A stretch of 24,971 nucleotides of DNA from Neisseriaceae bacterium (GTDB lineage: Bacteria > Pseudomonadota > Gammaproteobacteria > Burkholderiales > Neisseriaceae), in the NCBI GenBank assembly GCA_017446355.1, contig JAFSQZ010000096.1:1-24971 (forward strand). Reading direction: 5' to 3'. Of this stretch, positions 1 to 8,087 are shown piece by piece; positions within the stretch are counted from its first letter, which is position 1, and every line of letters starts with the position of its first letter. A program made the position numbers and the translations under genes. The notes below the pieces were generated by a model. The model saw only the letters and a list, made by a program, of their open reading frames with translations. It had not been told where the DNA came from and did not search any database.

Positions 1-924
1 AATAACACCTAAAAAACCCATAAATAATGCAGTTATCGCACCAATAATCATCACAAAACTCAATGCACTGTCGCTCATTTCGTACATAGGCGACATACGC
101 GATACCATAAACAAGCCAGCTGTTACCATTGTTGCTGCGTGAATCAATGCAGAAATAGGGGTTGGACCTTCCATAGAATCAGGCAGCCACACGTGTAAAG
201 GGAATTGTGCAGATTTACCCATTGCACCAACAAATAATAAAATGCAGGTTACTGTAATCAAGTCTGCACCTAAAAAGCGCATTCCTTCAACATTGGGCAA
301 ATAAGCAAACACATCAGCATAACGTAAGCTACCGCCAAAATATGCTAACACCAAACCAATACCCAACAAGAAACCGAAATCACCTACACGGTTAATGATG
401 AACGCTTTTAAGTTAGCAAAAATCGCGCTATCGCGTTTAAAGTAAAAACCAATCAATAGGTACGATACCAAGCCAACAGCTTCCCAACCGAAGAAGAGTT
501 GAACAAAGTTATTACTCATAATCAGCATTAACATACTGAATGTAAACAATGAGATATAACTAAAAAAGCGTTGATAACCCACTTTTTCATCATGCATATA
601 GCCAATGGTGTAAATATGTACCATCAAGGACACGAACGTTACCACCACCATCATCATAGCGGTTAGGCTATCTACTAAAAAGCCAACGGAAAAATCTACA
701 CCTCCCATAGTGAGCCAAGTGTAAACATTTTCGTCAAATTTAGCGCGTGTTCCCGTAACAAAACCATAAAGCACATACATAGACAAGACTGTGGAAACAC
801 CTACGCCTAAAATAGTCGCTGTGTGTGCGCCACGTCTACCTATCTGATTCCCTAATAAGCCTGCCAATAAGCAACCTACTAGAGGTGTTAATGCAATGAT
901 TAAATATAAAGTCATATCGTTCAT
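1..924 (-). CDS. nuoL: NADH-quinone oxidoreductase subunit L (partial, N-terminal 308 residues)
   Basis: This is the large antiporter-like membrane subunit of complex I, which takes part in proton pumping. The frame is open from the ATG at 922-924 to the left edge, so the C-terminal half is outside the window. The translation begins MNDMTLYLIIALTPL and is rich in membrane helices. It carries family hallmarks: the segment LFFGWEAVGLVSYLLIGFY with the conserved glutamate, the lysine in VGAMGKSAQFPLHVWLPDSM, and EGPTPISALIHAATMVTAG. An AAGG ribosome site lies about 9 nt upstream of the start. The gene follows nuoK in the operon, separated by 77 nt that contain one DUS palindrome. A near-DUS word (GGCTGCCTGA) is built into the codons for WLPDS near 181-190. 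Confidence 0.96.
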   Translation of the reverse strand, partial: MNDMTLYLIIALTPLVGCLLAGLLGNQIGRRGAHTATILGVGVSTVLSMYVLYGFVTGTRAKFDENVYTWLTMGGVDFSVGFLVDSLTAMMMVVVTFVSLMVHIYTIGYMHDEKVGYQRFFSYISLFTFSMLMLIMSNNFVQLFFGWEAVGLVSYLLIGFYFKRDSAIFANLKAFIINRVGDFGFLLGIGLVLAYFGGSLRYADVFAYLPNVEGMRFLGADLITVTCILLFVGAMGKSAQFPLHVWLPDSMEGPTPISALIHAATMVTAGLFMVSRMSPMYEMSDSALSFVMIIGAITALFMGFLGVI

Positions 925-968
925 TTGATTGAACCTTTTATTTTAAAAAACTTATTTAGCTATTATAT

Positions 969-985
969 TTTCAGGCTGCCTGAAA
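969..985. repeat. Palindromic DUS, nuoK-nuoL gap
   Basis: Exact TTTCAGGCTGCCTGAAA with central T on the plus strand, 16 nt downstream of the nuoK stop. It carries AGGCTGCCTGAA on the plus strand and AGGCAGCCTGAA on the minus strand. Confidence 0.9.
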
Positions 986-1001
986 GAATTCCTTATTAAA
1001 A

Positions 1002-1307
1002 TTAACCCTTCAAAGAATCCAAATCGGCAACGTTAATACTTTTACGATTACGGAATACTTGTACCATAATAGCCAAACCAATCGCGCTTTCTGCAGCGGC
1101 AACGGTTAAAACAAAGAACACAAAAATTTGTCCCGCACTGTCGCCCAAGTATCTTGAAAATGCGATAAAGTTGAAATTCACAGCCAGCAACATCAATTCA
1201 ATTGACATCAATAAAACCAGTACATTTTTTCGGTTCATATAAATGCCCATTGCACTAACGCCAAACAATAACGCGGCTAAAACTAAATAATGGGTTATTG
1301 TAATCAT
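1002..1307 (-). CDS. nuoK: NADH-quinone oxidoreductase subunit K
   Basis: A small membrane subunit of complex I, 101 residues, the normal length for the family, with three predicted helices. The two membrane-buried glutamates needed for proton translocation in the family are present: E37 in SIELMLLAVN and E73 in AAAESAIGLAI. The ATG at 1305-1307 overlaps the nuoJ TGA stop by 4 nt (ATGA), typical of translational coupling. The order nuoJ-nuoK-nuoL is the standard one for a 14-gene nuo operon. Confidence 0.97.
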   Translation of the reverse strand: MITITHYLVLAALLFGVSAMGIYMNRKNVLVLLMSIELMLLAVNFNFIAFSRYLGDSAGQIFVFFVLTVAAAESAIGLAIMVQVFRNRKSINVADLDSLKG

Positions 1308-1966
1308 GATTGACTCTCTTGCTCTTGTTCGTTTTCAGGCTGCGTTTCAATAGTTTTAGGTGTCTGAAACTCTGGTCTCATACTTACCATACGCAAACGA
1401 CCCTCTGCTGGGTTTACTTTAACTTGGTCAGCAGGATTGATGTATTTAGGATTAGTAGATTTACGATGCACCAAAGCAATGGCTGCCACCATACCCAACA
1501 CCAATAAAATCGCTGCTAATTCAAATTGCCATAAATAGGTGGTGTACAACTGCATACCTAAATCACGAACATTACTGTAATCAGCTGGTAAGTCATTCAT
1601 TGGACCAATAGCTGCTAGATTAGTGTCAGGTGCAACAAAAATGGCAATCAATAAAACAGCCATCAATACGCCAACCACTACAGCAGCAGGAGCGTGTTGC
1701 CAAAAACCGCGACGCATTTCTTCAACATCAATGTTCAGCATCATAATGACGAATAGGAATAACACCATTACTGCACCGACATACACCACAACCAATGTTA
1801 GACCTAAAAATTCTGCTTGCATCAATAGCCACATCATTGCTGACACACAGAATGTTAATACCAAGTGTAAAGTGGCGTGAACAGGGTTTTTAGCAGTAAT
1901 TGTTTGCAATGCACCATATAAAATAATTGCAGCAAATATGTAAAATAAAATCAATGTAAACGACAT
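1304..1966 (-). CDS. nuoJ: NADH-quinone oxidoreductase subunit J
   Basis: A membrane-arm subunit of complex I, 220 residues. The N-terminal two thirds hold about five hydrophobic helices, with the conserved stretch VVYVGAVMVLFLFVIMMLN. The C-terminal tail of roughly 55 residues is polar and Gln/Glu-rich. The gene starts 15 nt downstream of the nuoI stop and overlaps nuoK by 4 nt. A degenerate DUS (TTTCAGGCTGC at 1333-1343) falls in the poorly conserved tail, a place where an uptake word would cost little. Confidence 0.96.
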   Translation of the reverse strand: MSFTLILFYIFAAIILYGALQTITAKNPVHATLHLVLTFCVSAMMWLLMQAEFLGLTLVVVYVGAVMVLFLFVIMMLNIDVEEMRRGFWQHAPAAVVVGVLMAVLLIAIFVAPDTNLAAIGPMNDLPADYSNVRDLGMQLYTTYLWQFELAAILLVLGMVAAIALVHRKSTNPKYINPADQVKVNPAEGRLRMVSMRPEFQTPKTIETQPENEQEQESQS

Positions 1967-1981
1967 GATTTCCCTCTCTTA

Positions 1982-2461
1982 TTAACGATATGGTGCATCA
2001 GCGAGTTTGCGTTTGGCAATTTCTGCTTCGTATTCATCACCAAGTGCCAATAAAACCGGCTTGGTCATATGTAAATCGCCACGCTTTTCACCGTGATACT
2101 CAAAAATGTGCGTTTCCACAATCGCGTCTACGGGACAAGCTTCTTCACAAAAACCACAAAAAATACATTTGGTTAAATCAATATCATAACGTGTGGTGCG
2201 ACGTGTGCCATCTTCACGCATTTCCGATTCAATATTGATTGCCATAGCAGGACAAGCGGCTTCACATAGTTTGCATGCAATACAACGTTCTTCACCATTG
2301 GGATAACGACGCTGTACGTGCAAACCACGAAAGCGTACAGATTGTGGCGTTTTTTCTTCTGGAAAGTAAATCGTGTCTTTGCGAACAAAGAAGTTTTTGA
2401 GCGTAACGCTCATACCTTTGACCAGTTCGCCAAGCAAGAAGGTTTTTACAAAATTACTCAT
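1982..2461 (-). CDS. nuoI: NADH-quinone oxidoreductase subunit I (2x[4Fe-4S] ferredoxin subunit)
   Basis: A peripheral-arm subunit of complex I carrying clusters N6a and N6b, which relay electrons toward NuoB. The protein has 159 residues and two complete CxxCxxCxxxC motifs: C60, C63, C66, C70 and C99, C102, C105, C109. Both are followed by the usual proline. The first 20 or so residues form the amphipathic helix typical of NuoI. It lies 91 nt downstream of nuoH, with a DUS palindrome in the gap, and 15 nt upstream of nuoJ. Confidence 0.97.
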   Translation of the reverse strand: MSNFVKTFLLGELVKGMSVTLKNFFVRKDTIYFPEEKTPQSVRFRGLHVQRRYPNGEERCIACKLCEAACPAMAINIESEMREDGTRRTTRYDIDLTKCIFCGFCEEACPVDAIVETHIFEYHGEKRGDLHMTKPVLLALGDEYEAEIAKRKLADAPYR

Positions 2462-2526
2462 AAATCTTTACCCCACCCTTTCGGTATGGATTGCTTTGTC
2501 TATTTTAAATATATTAGCTTTTATCA

Positions 2527-2541
2527 TTCAGGCTGCCTGAA
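2527..2541. repeat. Palindromic DUS, nuoH-nuoI gap
   Basis: TTCAGGCTGCCTGAA, a 15-nt quasi-palindrome about 11 nt downstream of the nuoH stop. The flanking bases break the outer pair of the 17-nt form. Confidence 0.88.
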
Positions 2542-2552
2542 AAGCTGGTTTT

Positions 2553-3629
2553 TTATTTCCATAAACTTAATGGGGAAACCATCCAAGCCGCTAAAACAGC
2601 AATGCAAATAAAGCCAACAGGAATCAATACTTTCCAACCTAAACGCATAATTTGGTCATAACGATAACGTGGGAAAGTGGCTCGAATCCATAAGTAGCCA
2701 TACAACACAAACGCCATTTTCAGAAACATCCAAAATGCGCTAGCAGAACCAATAATGCCCCAGCTTGCTGGAAATGGTGATAACCAACCACCCAAGAATA
2801 AGATAGAGGTTAATGCAGCCACCAAAATCATAAAGATGTATTCAGCAAGGAAGAATAAGGCAAAGGCAAAACCTGAATATTCTACGTGGAAACCTGCCAC
2901 AATTTCACTTTCACCTTCTGCTACGTCAAATGGCGCACGATTGGTTTCGGCAACGGCAGAAATTAAGTACACAATGAATACAGGAAATAAGGGTAACCAG
3001 TTCCACGAAAGAATAGAACCACCTGCCAAACCAGTTGATTGCGCCGCAACAATTTCTTTAAAGTTCAGGCTGCCTGAAACCATCATTACGCAAACCAAAG
3101 CGGCTCCCATTGCAATTTCATAAGAAATACTTTGCGCAGAAGAACGCATTGCACCCAAAAATGAATATTTTGAGTTAGATGACCAACCTGCAATAATCAC
3201 ACCGTAAACAGATAAAGATGTAATCATTAAAATATACAGTAAGCCAGCGTCAATATTGGTCAGCACCCATTCTTCGTTGAATGGAACAACTGCCCAAGCG
3301 GCAAATGATGGCGCAAGCGATAAAATTGGACCGATATAAAATAAGGCTTTATTGGATAAGCTAGGACGTGTTACTTCTTTAAATAATAATTTAAATACAT
3401 CTGCAAAAGGCTGAATTAAGCCCCAAGGACCTACGACATTAGGTCCTACACGAAGCTGCATATAGCCGATTACTTTACGTTCAAAATAGGTTAAATAAGC
3501 CACCGTCAAAATCAAGGGGACTAAAATAATCACAATTTTAACGATAATGGACACCAGTAAACCAATTGTTACGCCCATTTCACCCAAACCGAGTGTGCTA
3601 GCAAATAGGGTTTGAAACCATTCTTGCAT
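2553..3629 (-). CDS. nuoH: NADH-quinone oxidoreductase subunit H
   Basis: A membrane subunit of complex I that forms much of the quinone-binding chamber at the junction of the two arms. The protein has 358 residues and about eight helices. Family signatures are present: GPNVVGPWGLIQPFADVFK near the N terminus, and the acidic loop NRAPFDVAEGESEIVAGFHV. The start lies 2 nt downstream of the nuoG stop, with AGGG as ribosome site inside the end of nuoG. An intact DUS at 3064-3078 is part of the coding sequence and encodes SGSL in a loop between helices. Confidence 0.97.
   Translation of the reverse strand: MQEWFQTLFASTLGLGEMGVTIGLLVSIIVKIVIILVPLILTVAYLTYFERKVIGYMQLRVGPNVVGPWGLIQPFADVFKLLFKEVTRPSLSNKALFYIGPILSLAPSFAAWAVVPFNEEWVLTNIDAGLLYILMITSLSVYGVIIAGWSSNSKYSFLGAMRSSAQSISYEIAMGAALVCVMMVSGSLNFKEIVAAQSTGLAGGSILSWNWLPLFPVFIVYLISAVAETNRAPFDVAEGESEIVAGFHVEYSGFAFALFFLAEYIFMILVAALTSILFLGGWLSPFPASWGIIGSASAFWMFLKMAFVLYGYLWIRATFPRYRYDQIMRLGWKVLIPVGFICIAVLAAWMVSPLSLWK
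3064..3078. repeat. Palindromic DUS inside nuoH, coding for SGSL
   Basis: TTCAGGCTGCCTGAA on the plus strand. On the coding strand it reads TCA GGC AGC CTG, giving VSGSLNF in NuoH. Confidence 0.88.
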
Positions 3630-3631
3630 GA

Positions 3632-5875
3632 TTAAGCCCTCGTTAATTCAATAACATTCATCAAACCACCTAATACTGCATTAGCATTATGGTGCGGCAA
3701 ATAAACAACGTTTTCAGGCAGCGTGTTGTCTACTTCAAGAACAACAGGAACACTGGCTTGATTTTGTTTTGCCAACACGATGTCGCTGGCTGTAAAACCG
3801 AGTTTGTGCAAAGTATTCGCATTCACTTTCGCTGCTGGGATAATCGCATGACTGGTTTGTTGCAATGAAGTGGCACGACGTACAATTGGATCAGTTTCAT
3901 AAATCGCAACACCACCCACGCGAATCAATTCATTATTGCCATTTTGTTTGGTTTCAAATGAAGTATTGATGGTGTTATCCAACATTGTCCGAATAGTCTC
4001 TATATCAATGGCTTCTGCAAGTACTTCTTCACTGCTGTTGAAATCAAAACCAGACAAGTTAAAGGTGTTACCCAAAACACGCAATATTTTCCATAATGGG
4101 CGGCTCTCACCCAAACTTTGCACAACACCATGGAATGACTGCAAACGACCTTCCATATTGATGAAGCTGCCTGATGTTTCAGTAAATGGTGCGATGGGCA
4201 ATAAAATATCAGCAACTTCGTTTAAAGCATCGCTTTCATAAGCCGTAAACGCCATCACACTGCCCGCTTGTTTTAAGGCAGCCATTGCTTTTGAACCCGC
4301 CCATACATCACAATCAGGCTCAACGTTAAACAATAACACGGCTTTTTTAGGCTCTGCCAGCATTTGTGTCATTGTTACTTGATTGAAGCCAATCATATCT
4401 GAACCTACGCTGTTTGCAGCCTGTGGTAGAACACCTAACACTGCATTTGTATTTTCTGCTAATTGTTGTGCTGCTGCGTAAATTGCCGCGTAATCAGGGT
4501 GGTTTTGTACATCAGCACCCAAAATAATCGCTGCTTTCTCTGCATCTTTCAGGCTGCCTGAAAGTTTTTCTGGCAGGTTAGTTAAATAATTTACCCATTG
4601 ATTAGGGTGAATACTTTCTTGTGCAAACAATGGCATATGCAAAGCTTCTTTATGTGCTGCAACAACACTTAATGCCATACCATTTTTAGCAGCACGACGC
4701 AAACGTGCAGTCAGCACAGGTTGTTCTTTGCGCAAGTTCGCTCCCACAACCAATACCGCTTGACAAGCAGCTAATTCTTCAATGTTTTGACCCAGCCATT
4801 GCGCACCTTTGCTGTTTGCTAAAATACGATCATCTTGTTCACGCAAACGTGCAGTGGTTTGTTGACTGCCTAAACCATTAACGAATTTTTTGGCAAGATA
4901 CAGTTCTTCAACAGTATTCATAGGATTTGCCCATGCTGCCAATGAATCTTTTCCATAATCAGCAATAATACTGCTTAATGTGCGTTGAATGTAGTCTAAT
5001 GCTGTATTCCAATCTACATCGTGCCATTTACCATCTTGCTTGATTTTTGGATTTTGTAAACGATTTTGATACAAACCTTCGTAAGCAAAACGATCACGGT
5101 CGCTAATCCAACACTCGTTGATGGCTTCGTTTTCAAAAGGCAACACACGACGCACTGTGCGATCTTTGGTTTGCACAATTAGGTTTGCCCCTAAAGAGTC
5201 ATGTGCCGAAATAGATTTACGACGCGATAATTCCCAAGAACGTGCGTTGTAACGGAAAGGTTTGCTGGTTAAGGCACCAACAGGACATAAGTCAATCACA
5301 TTACCAGATAATTCGCTTTCTACTGTTTTACCGATAAATGGCATAATTTGCGAAATATTGCTGCGATTTGCCATACCAATTTCTTGGAAACCTGCAATTT
5401 CTTCAGTAAAACGTACACAACGCGTGCAGTGAATACAGCGACTCATTTCTTCAGCGGAAATCAATGGACCCATATCTTTGCCAAGCACAGTGCGTTTTTC
5501 TTCTGCGTAACGACTGCCTGATTTACCATAACCTACTGCTAAATCTTGTAACTGACATTCACCACCTTGGTCGCAAATAGGACAATCCAGTGGGTGATTG
5601 ATTAACAAAAATTCCATAACACCTTGTTGCGCGGCTTTGGCTTTTTCAGAGTGTGTACTCACAACCATTCCGTCAGTAACAGGCGTTGCACAGGCTGGCA
5701 AAGGTTTTGGTGCTTTTTCCACGTCCACCAAACACATACGACAGCTGGCGGCTATGGATAATTTTTTGTGATAACAGAAATGTGGAATATAGGTTCCTAG
5801 CTCGTGCGCCGCTTCTATAACGGTTGTGCCTTGCTCAACTTCAATCTGTTTACCATTGATTTGAATTTGTAACAT
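3632..5875 (-). CDS. nuoG: NADH-quinone oxidoreductase subunit G
   Basis: The large iron-sulfur subunit of the complex I peripheral arm, 747 residues. Ligands read in order: [2Fe-2S] C34, C45, C48, C62; the His-Cys3 [4Fe-4S] site H94, C98, C101, C107; and a further [4Fe-4S] site C147, C150, C153, C197. The rest is a molybdopterin-oxidoreductase-like fold that has lost catalysis in this family. I see no CxxC group between residues 215 and 275, so the off-path cluster N7 of the E. coli protein is probably absent. The ATG has AGGA about 6 nt upstream. A DUS at 4547-4563 encodes SGSL within the variable C-terminal region. Confidence 0.97.
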   Translation of the reverse strand: MLQIQINGKQIEVEQGTTVIEAAHELGTYIPHFCYHKKLSIAASCRMCLVDVEKAPKPLPACATPVTDGMVVSTHSEKAKAAQQGVMEFLLINHPLDCPICDQGGECQLQDLAVGYGKSGSRYAEEKRTVLGKDMGPLISAEEMSRCIHCTRCVRFTEEIAGFQEIGMANRSNISQIMPFIGKTVESELSGNVIDLCPVGALTSKPFRYNARSWELSRRKSISAHDSLGANLIVQTKDRTVRRVLPFENEAINECWISDRDRFAYEGLYQNRLQNPKIKQDGKWHDVDWNTALDYIQRTLSSIIADYGKDSLAAWANPMNTVEELYLAKKFVNGLGSQQTTARLREQDDRILANSKGAQWLGQNIEELAACQAVLVVGANLRKEQPVLTARLRRAAKNGMALSVVAAHKEALHMPLFAQESIHPNQWVNYLTNLPEKLSGSLKDAEKAAIILGADVQNHPDYAAIYAAAQQLAENTNAVLGVLPQAANSVGSDMIGFNQVTMTQMLAEPKKAVLLFNVEPDCDVWAGSKAMAALKQAGSVMAFTAYESDALNEVADILLPIAPFTETSGSFINMEGRLQSFHGVVQSLGESRPLWKILRVLGNTFNLSGFDFNSSEEVLAEAIDIETIRTMLDNTINTSFETKQNGNNELIRVGGVAIYETDPIVRRATSLQQTSHAIIPAAKVNANTLHKLGFTASDIVLAKQNQASVPVVLEVDNTLPENVVYLPHHNANAVLGGLMNVIELTRA
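4547..4563. repeat. Palindromic DUS inside nuoG, coding for SGSL
   Basis: Exact TTTCAGGCTGCCTGAAA in coding sequence. On the coding strand the frame gives LSGSLKD in NuoG. Confidence 0.9.
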
Positions 5876-5927
5876 GGTCGTTCCTAGTTACGTCTTAAAA
5901 TAATTAAAATTGGATAAAAATCTTGCG

Positions 5928-5944
5928 TTTCAGGCTGCCTGAAA
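5928..5944. repeat. Palindromic DUS directly behind nuoF
   Basis: Exact 17-nt palindrome, only 2 nt downstream of the nuoF stop codon, in the 71-nt gap before nuoG. Confidence 0.9.
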
Positions 5945-5946
5945 CA

Positions 5947-7242
5947 TTAAGCCCATTTATGTGGTTTCATTGGCACACCGTGCTCAATGTAGTGTTCAAA
6001 CTCATGACGGAAATGTTTGGTGAAACCACGCACTGGGAATACAGCAGCATCTGCCAAAGCACAAACTGTGCGCCCTGACATATTATTACCAACGCTTTCT
6101 AATAATTCCAAGTCATCTGGGCGACCTTTACCTGTGGCAATACGATGCACCACTTGGTATAACCAACGCGTACCTTCGCGACAAGGTGTGCATTGACCAC
6201 AAGATTCTTCGTAGTAAAAATAAGATAAGCGTTCTAAAGCTTTCACCATACATACATCTTCGTCCATTACGATAATCGCACCTGAACCTAACATAGAACC
6301 TGCTTTGGAAATACTGTCATAATCCATATTGATTTCCATAATAATATCAGCAGGCAAAACGGGGGCAGATGAACCTCCTGGTATCACTGCTTTCAGTTTT
6401 TTGCCACCACGCATACCGCCTGCCATTTCTAAAATTTTGGCAAAAGGTGTTCCTAATGGCACTTCGTAGTTTCCTGGACGTTCAACATGTCCAGAAATAC
6501 AGAATAATTTTGTTCCACCCGCACCTTCAATACCTTTATCTGCAAAGGCTTTTGCACCATCGCGAATAATGAAGGGAACAGAAGAAAATGTTTCCGTATT
6601 GTTAATAGTGGTTGGTGTGCCATATAAACCGAAAGATGCTGGAAAAGGTGGTTTGAAACGTGGTTGACCTTTTTTGCCTTCCAAAGACTCTAATAACGCA
6701 GTTTCTTCACCACAAATGTAGGCACCATAACCATGATGAGCAAAGAGTTCAAACGAGAAATCTGTACCCATAATGTTTTTGCCTAAAAAACCTGCTGCAC
6801 GCGCTTGTGCTAAAGCTTCTTCAAAACGTTGGAAACCTTCAAAAATTTCGCCGTGAATATAGTTATATCCTACACCAGCACCCATAGCATAACCCGCAAT
6901 AATCATACCTTCAATTAAGGCATGCGGATTAAACATAATGATGTCGCGGTCTTTAAATGTTCCAGGTTCACCTTCATCGGTATTACAAACAACGTATTTT
7001 TCACCTGGCATAGAACGTGGCATAAAGCTCCATTTCAAACCTGTTGGGAACCCTGCGCCACCACGACCACGTAAAGTTGATGCTTTAACTTCATCAATCA
7101 CAGCAGTCTGTTCTATTTTTTCAGTTAAAATTTTGCGCAACGCTTGATAGCCACCGCGTGCTTGATAAGCTTCCAGTGTCCAACAATCCGCTGCATGCGT
7201 GTCCACGCCTTCAAAAATAACGCCTGATTGGTAAATTGCCAT
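5947..7242 (-). CDS. nuoF: NADH-quinone oxidoreductase subunit F (NADH- and FMN-binding)
   Basis: The entry site of electrons into complex I: it binds NADH and FMN and carries cluster N3. The protein has 431 residues. The glycine-rich nucleotide site RGRGGAGFPTGLKW starts at R58. The [4Fe-4S] ligands are C348, C351 and C354 in SCGQCTPCREG, with C394 as the fourth. The start ATG has AGGTAAAG upstream. The gene normally follows nuoE directly; here a tautomerase-like gene lies between them, and nuoF is separated from it by a 129-nt gap. Confidence 0.98.
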   Translation of the reverse strand: MAIYQSGVIFEGVDTHAADCWTLEAYQARGGYQALRKILTEKIEQTAVIDEVKASTLRGRGGAGFPTGLKWSFMPRSMPGEKYVVCNTDEGEPGTFKDRDIIMFNPHALIEGMIIAGYAMGAGVGYNYIHGEIFEGFQRFEEALAQARAAGFLGKNIMGTDFSFELFAHHGYGAYICGEETALLESLEGKKGQPRFKPPFPASFGLYGTPTTINNTETFSSVPFIIRDGAKAFADKGIEGAGGTKLFCISGHVERPGNYEVPLGTPFAKILEMAGGMRGGKKLKAVIPGGSSAPVLPADIIMEINMDYDSISKAGSMLGSGAIIVMDEDVCMVKALERLSYFYYEESCGQCTPCREGTRWLYQVVHRIATGKGRPDDLELLESVGNNMSGRTVCALADAAVFPVRGFTKHFRHEFEHYIEHGVPMKPHKWA

Positions 7243-7261
7243 TTTACTTTACCTATTTTAT

Positions 7262-7288
7262 TTTCAGGCAGCCTGAAAGGCAGCCTTT
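7262..7288. repeat. Nested DUS palindromes, nuoF-tautomerase gap
   Basis: TTTCAGGCAGCCTGAAA (7262-7278, central A) runs directly into a second quasi-palindrome, AAAGGCAGCCTTT (7276-7288), sharing three A residues. Either could form a small hairpin. Confidence 0.8.
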
Positions 7289-7371
7289 ACTTTTTAAAAA
7301 ATGTTTCAGACAAATTAAACCGTCTTTAATCTATTTGGTATTGCTAGCTGTTTTACGCTGCCTGAAATCAA

Positions 7372-7572
7372 TTATTTACGCAATTGACTCACGCTTTTGC
7401 CACCAATACCCCAATTATCCATTGCCACTTCATCAATTACCACAACTGTTGTATCAGGATTTTTACCCAATACACGTGTCAGTAATTCAGTTACACCTGC
7501 AATCAATTCTGCTTTTTGTTCGGCATTTGGTGCTTCTTTTCCACCAGTAACCTTGATGTTAACGTAAGGCAT
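7372..7572 (-). CDS. 4-oxalocrotonate tautomerase-like small protein
   Basis: A 66-residue protein of the tautomerase superfamily, the normal size for a 4-OT monomer, which usually assembles into hexamers. It starts MPYVNIKV, so the catalytic Pro would become residue 1 once Met is removed. The C-terminal WGIGG segment also fits the family. In my hand alignment the positions of Arg11 and Arg39 of classical 4-OT are Lys and Val, so the substrate cannot be predicted. The gene lies between nuoE and nuoF on the same strand, with a weak ribosome site (GAGA, 4 nt from ATG), and is probably co-transcribed with them. No aromatic degradation genes are nearby. Confidence 0.88.
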   Translation of the reverse strand: MPYVNIKVTGGKEAPNAEQKAELIAGVTELLTRVLGKNPDTTVVVIDEVAMDNWGIGGKSVSQLRK

Positions 7573-7594
7573 AAAATCTCAATTCAATAACTAT

Positions 7595-7611
7595 TTTCAG
7601 GCAGCCTGAAA
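7595..7611. repeat. Palindromic DUS directly behind nuoE
   Basis: Exact 17-nt palindrome with central A on the plus strand, 2 nt downstream of the nuoE stop. Confidence 0.9.
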
Positions 7612-7613
7612 AA

Positions 7614-8087
7614 TTATTCTAATTCTGCTAATTTTTTATCAATGGCATCAGGTGTCATAAAACTGCACATTTTATGATTATTTAACAACATCACTGGTGC
7701 ATCACCACACGCACCCATACATTCACCTTCTACCAAAGTAAATTTACCATCAGATGTGGTTTCACCATAATCAATGCCTAGTTTTTGCTTTAAGTATTCA
7801 CCTGTATCCACACCTCCACGTAAAGCACATGGTAAGTTGGTGCATACGGTGAGTTTGTATTTGCCGACTGGTTTTAAGTCGTACATATTGTAAAACGTCG
7901 CTACTTCGTAAGCGGCAACAGGTGCAATACCAACATATTGCGCCACAAATTCAATGGTTTCTGGTGCAAGATAGCCTTTTTCGGTTTGCGCTATACGCAA
8001 TGCACCCATAATTGCAGATCGGCGTTGGTCAGCAGGATATTTGGCTAATTCAACGTCAATTTCTTTTAAAGATTTTTCGGATAACAT
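7614..8087 (-). CDS. nuoE: NADH-quinone oxidoreductase subunit E
   Basis: The thioredoxin-fold [2Fe-2S] subunit (cluster N1a) of the NADH module, which pairs with NuoF. The protein has 157 residues. Ligands are C82 and C87 (CTNLPC) with C123 and C127 (CMGAC). The start codon overlaps the nuoD stop by one base (TAATG), so translation is likely coupled, with GAGGTGG upstream inside nuoD. Confidence 0.97.
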   Translation of the reverse strand: MLSEKSLKEIDVELAKYPADQRRSAIMGALRIAQTEKGYLAPETIEFVAQYVGIAPVAAYEVATFYNMYDLKPVGKYKLTVCTNLPCALRGGVDTGEYLKQKLGIDYGETTSDGKFTLVEGECMGACGDAPVMLLNNHKMCSFMTPDAIDKKLAELE

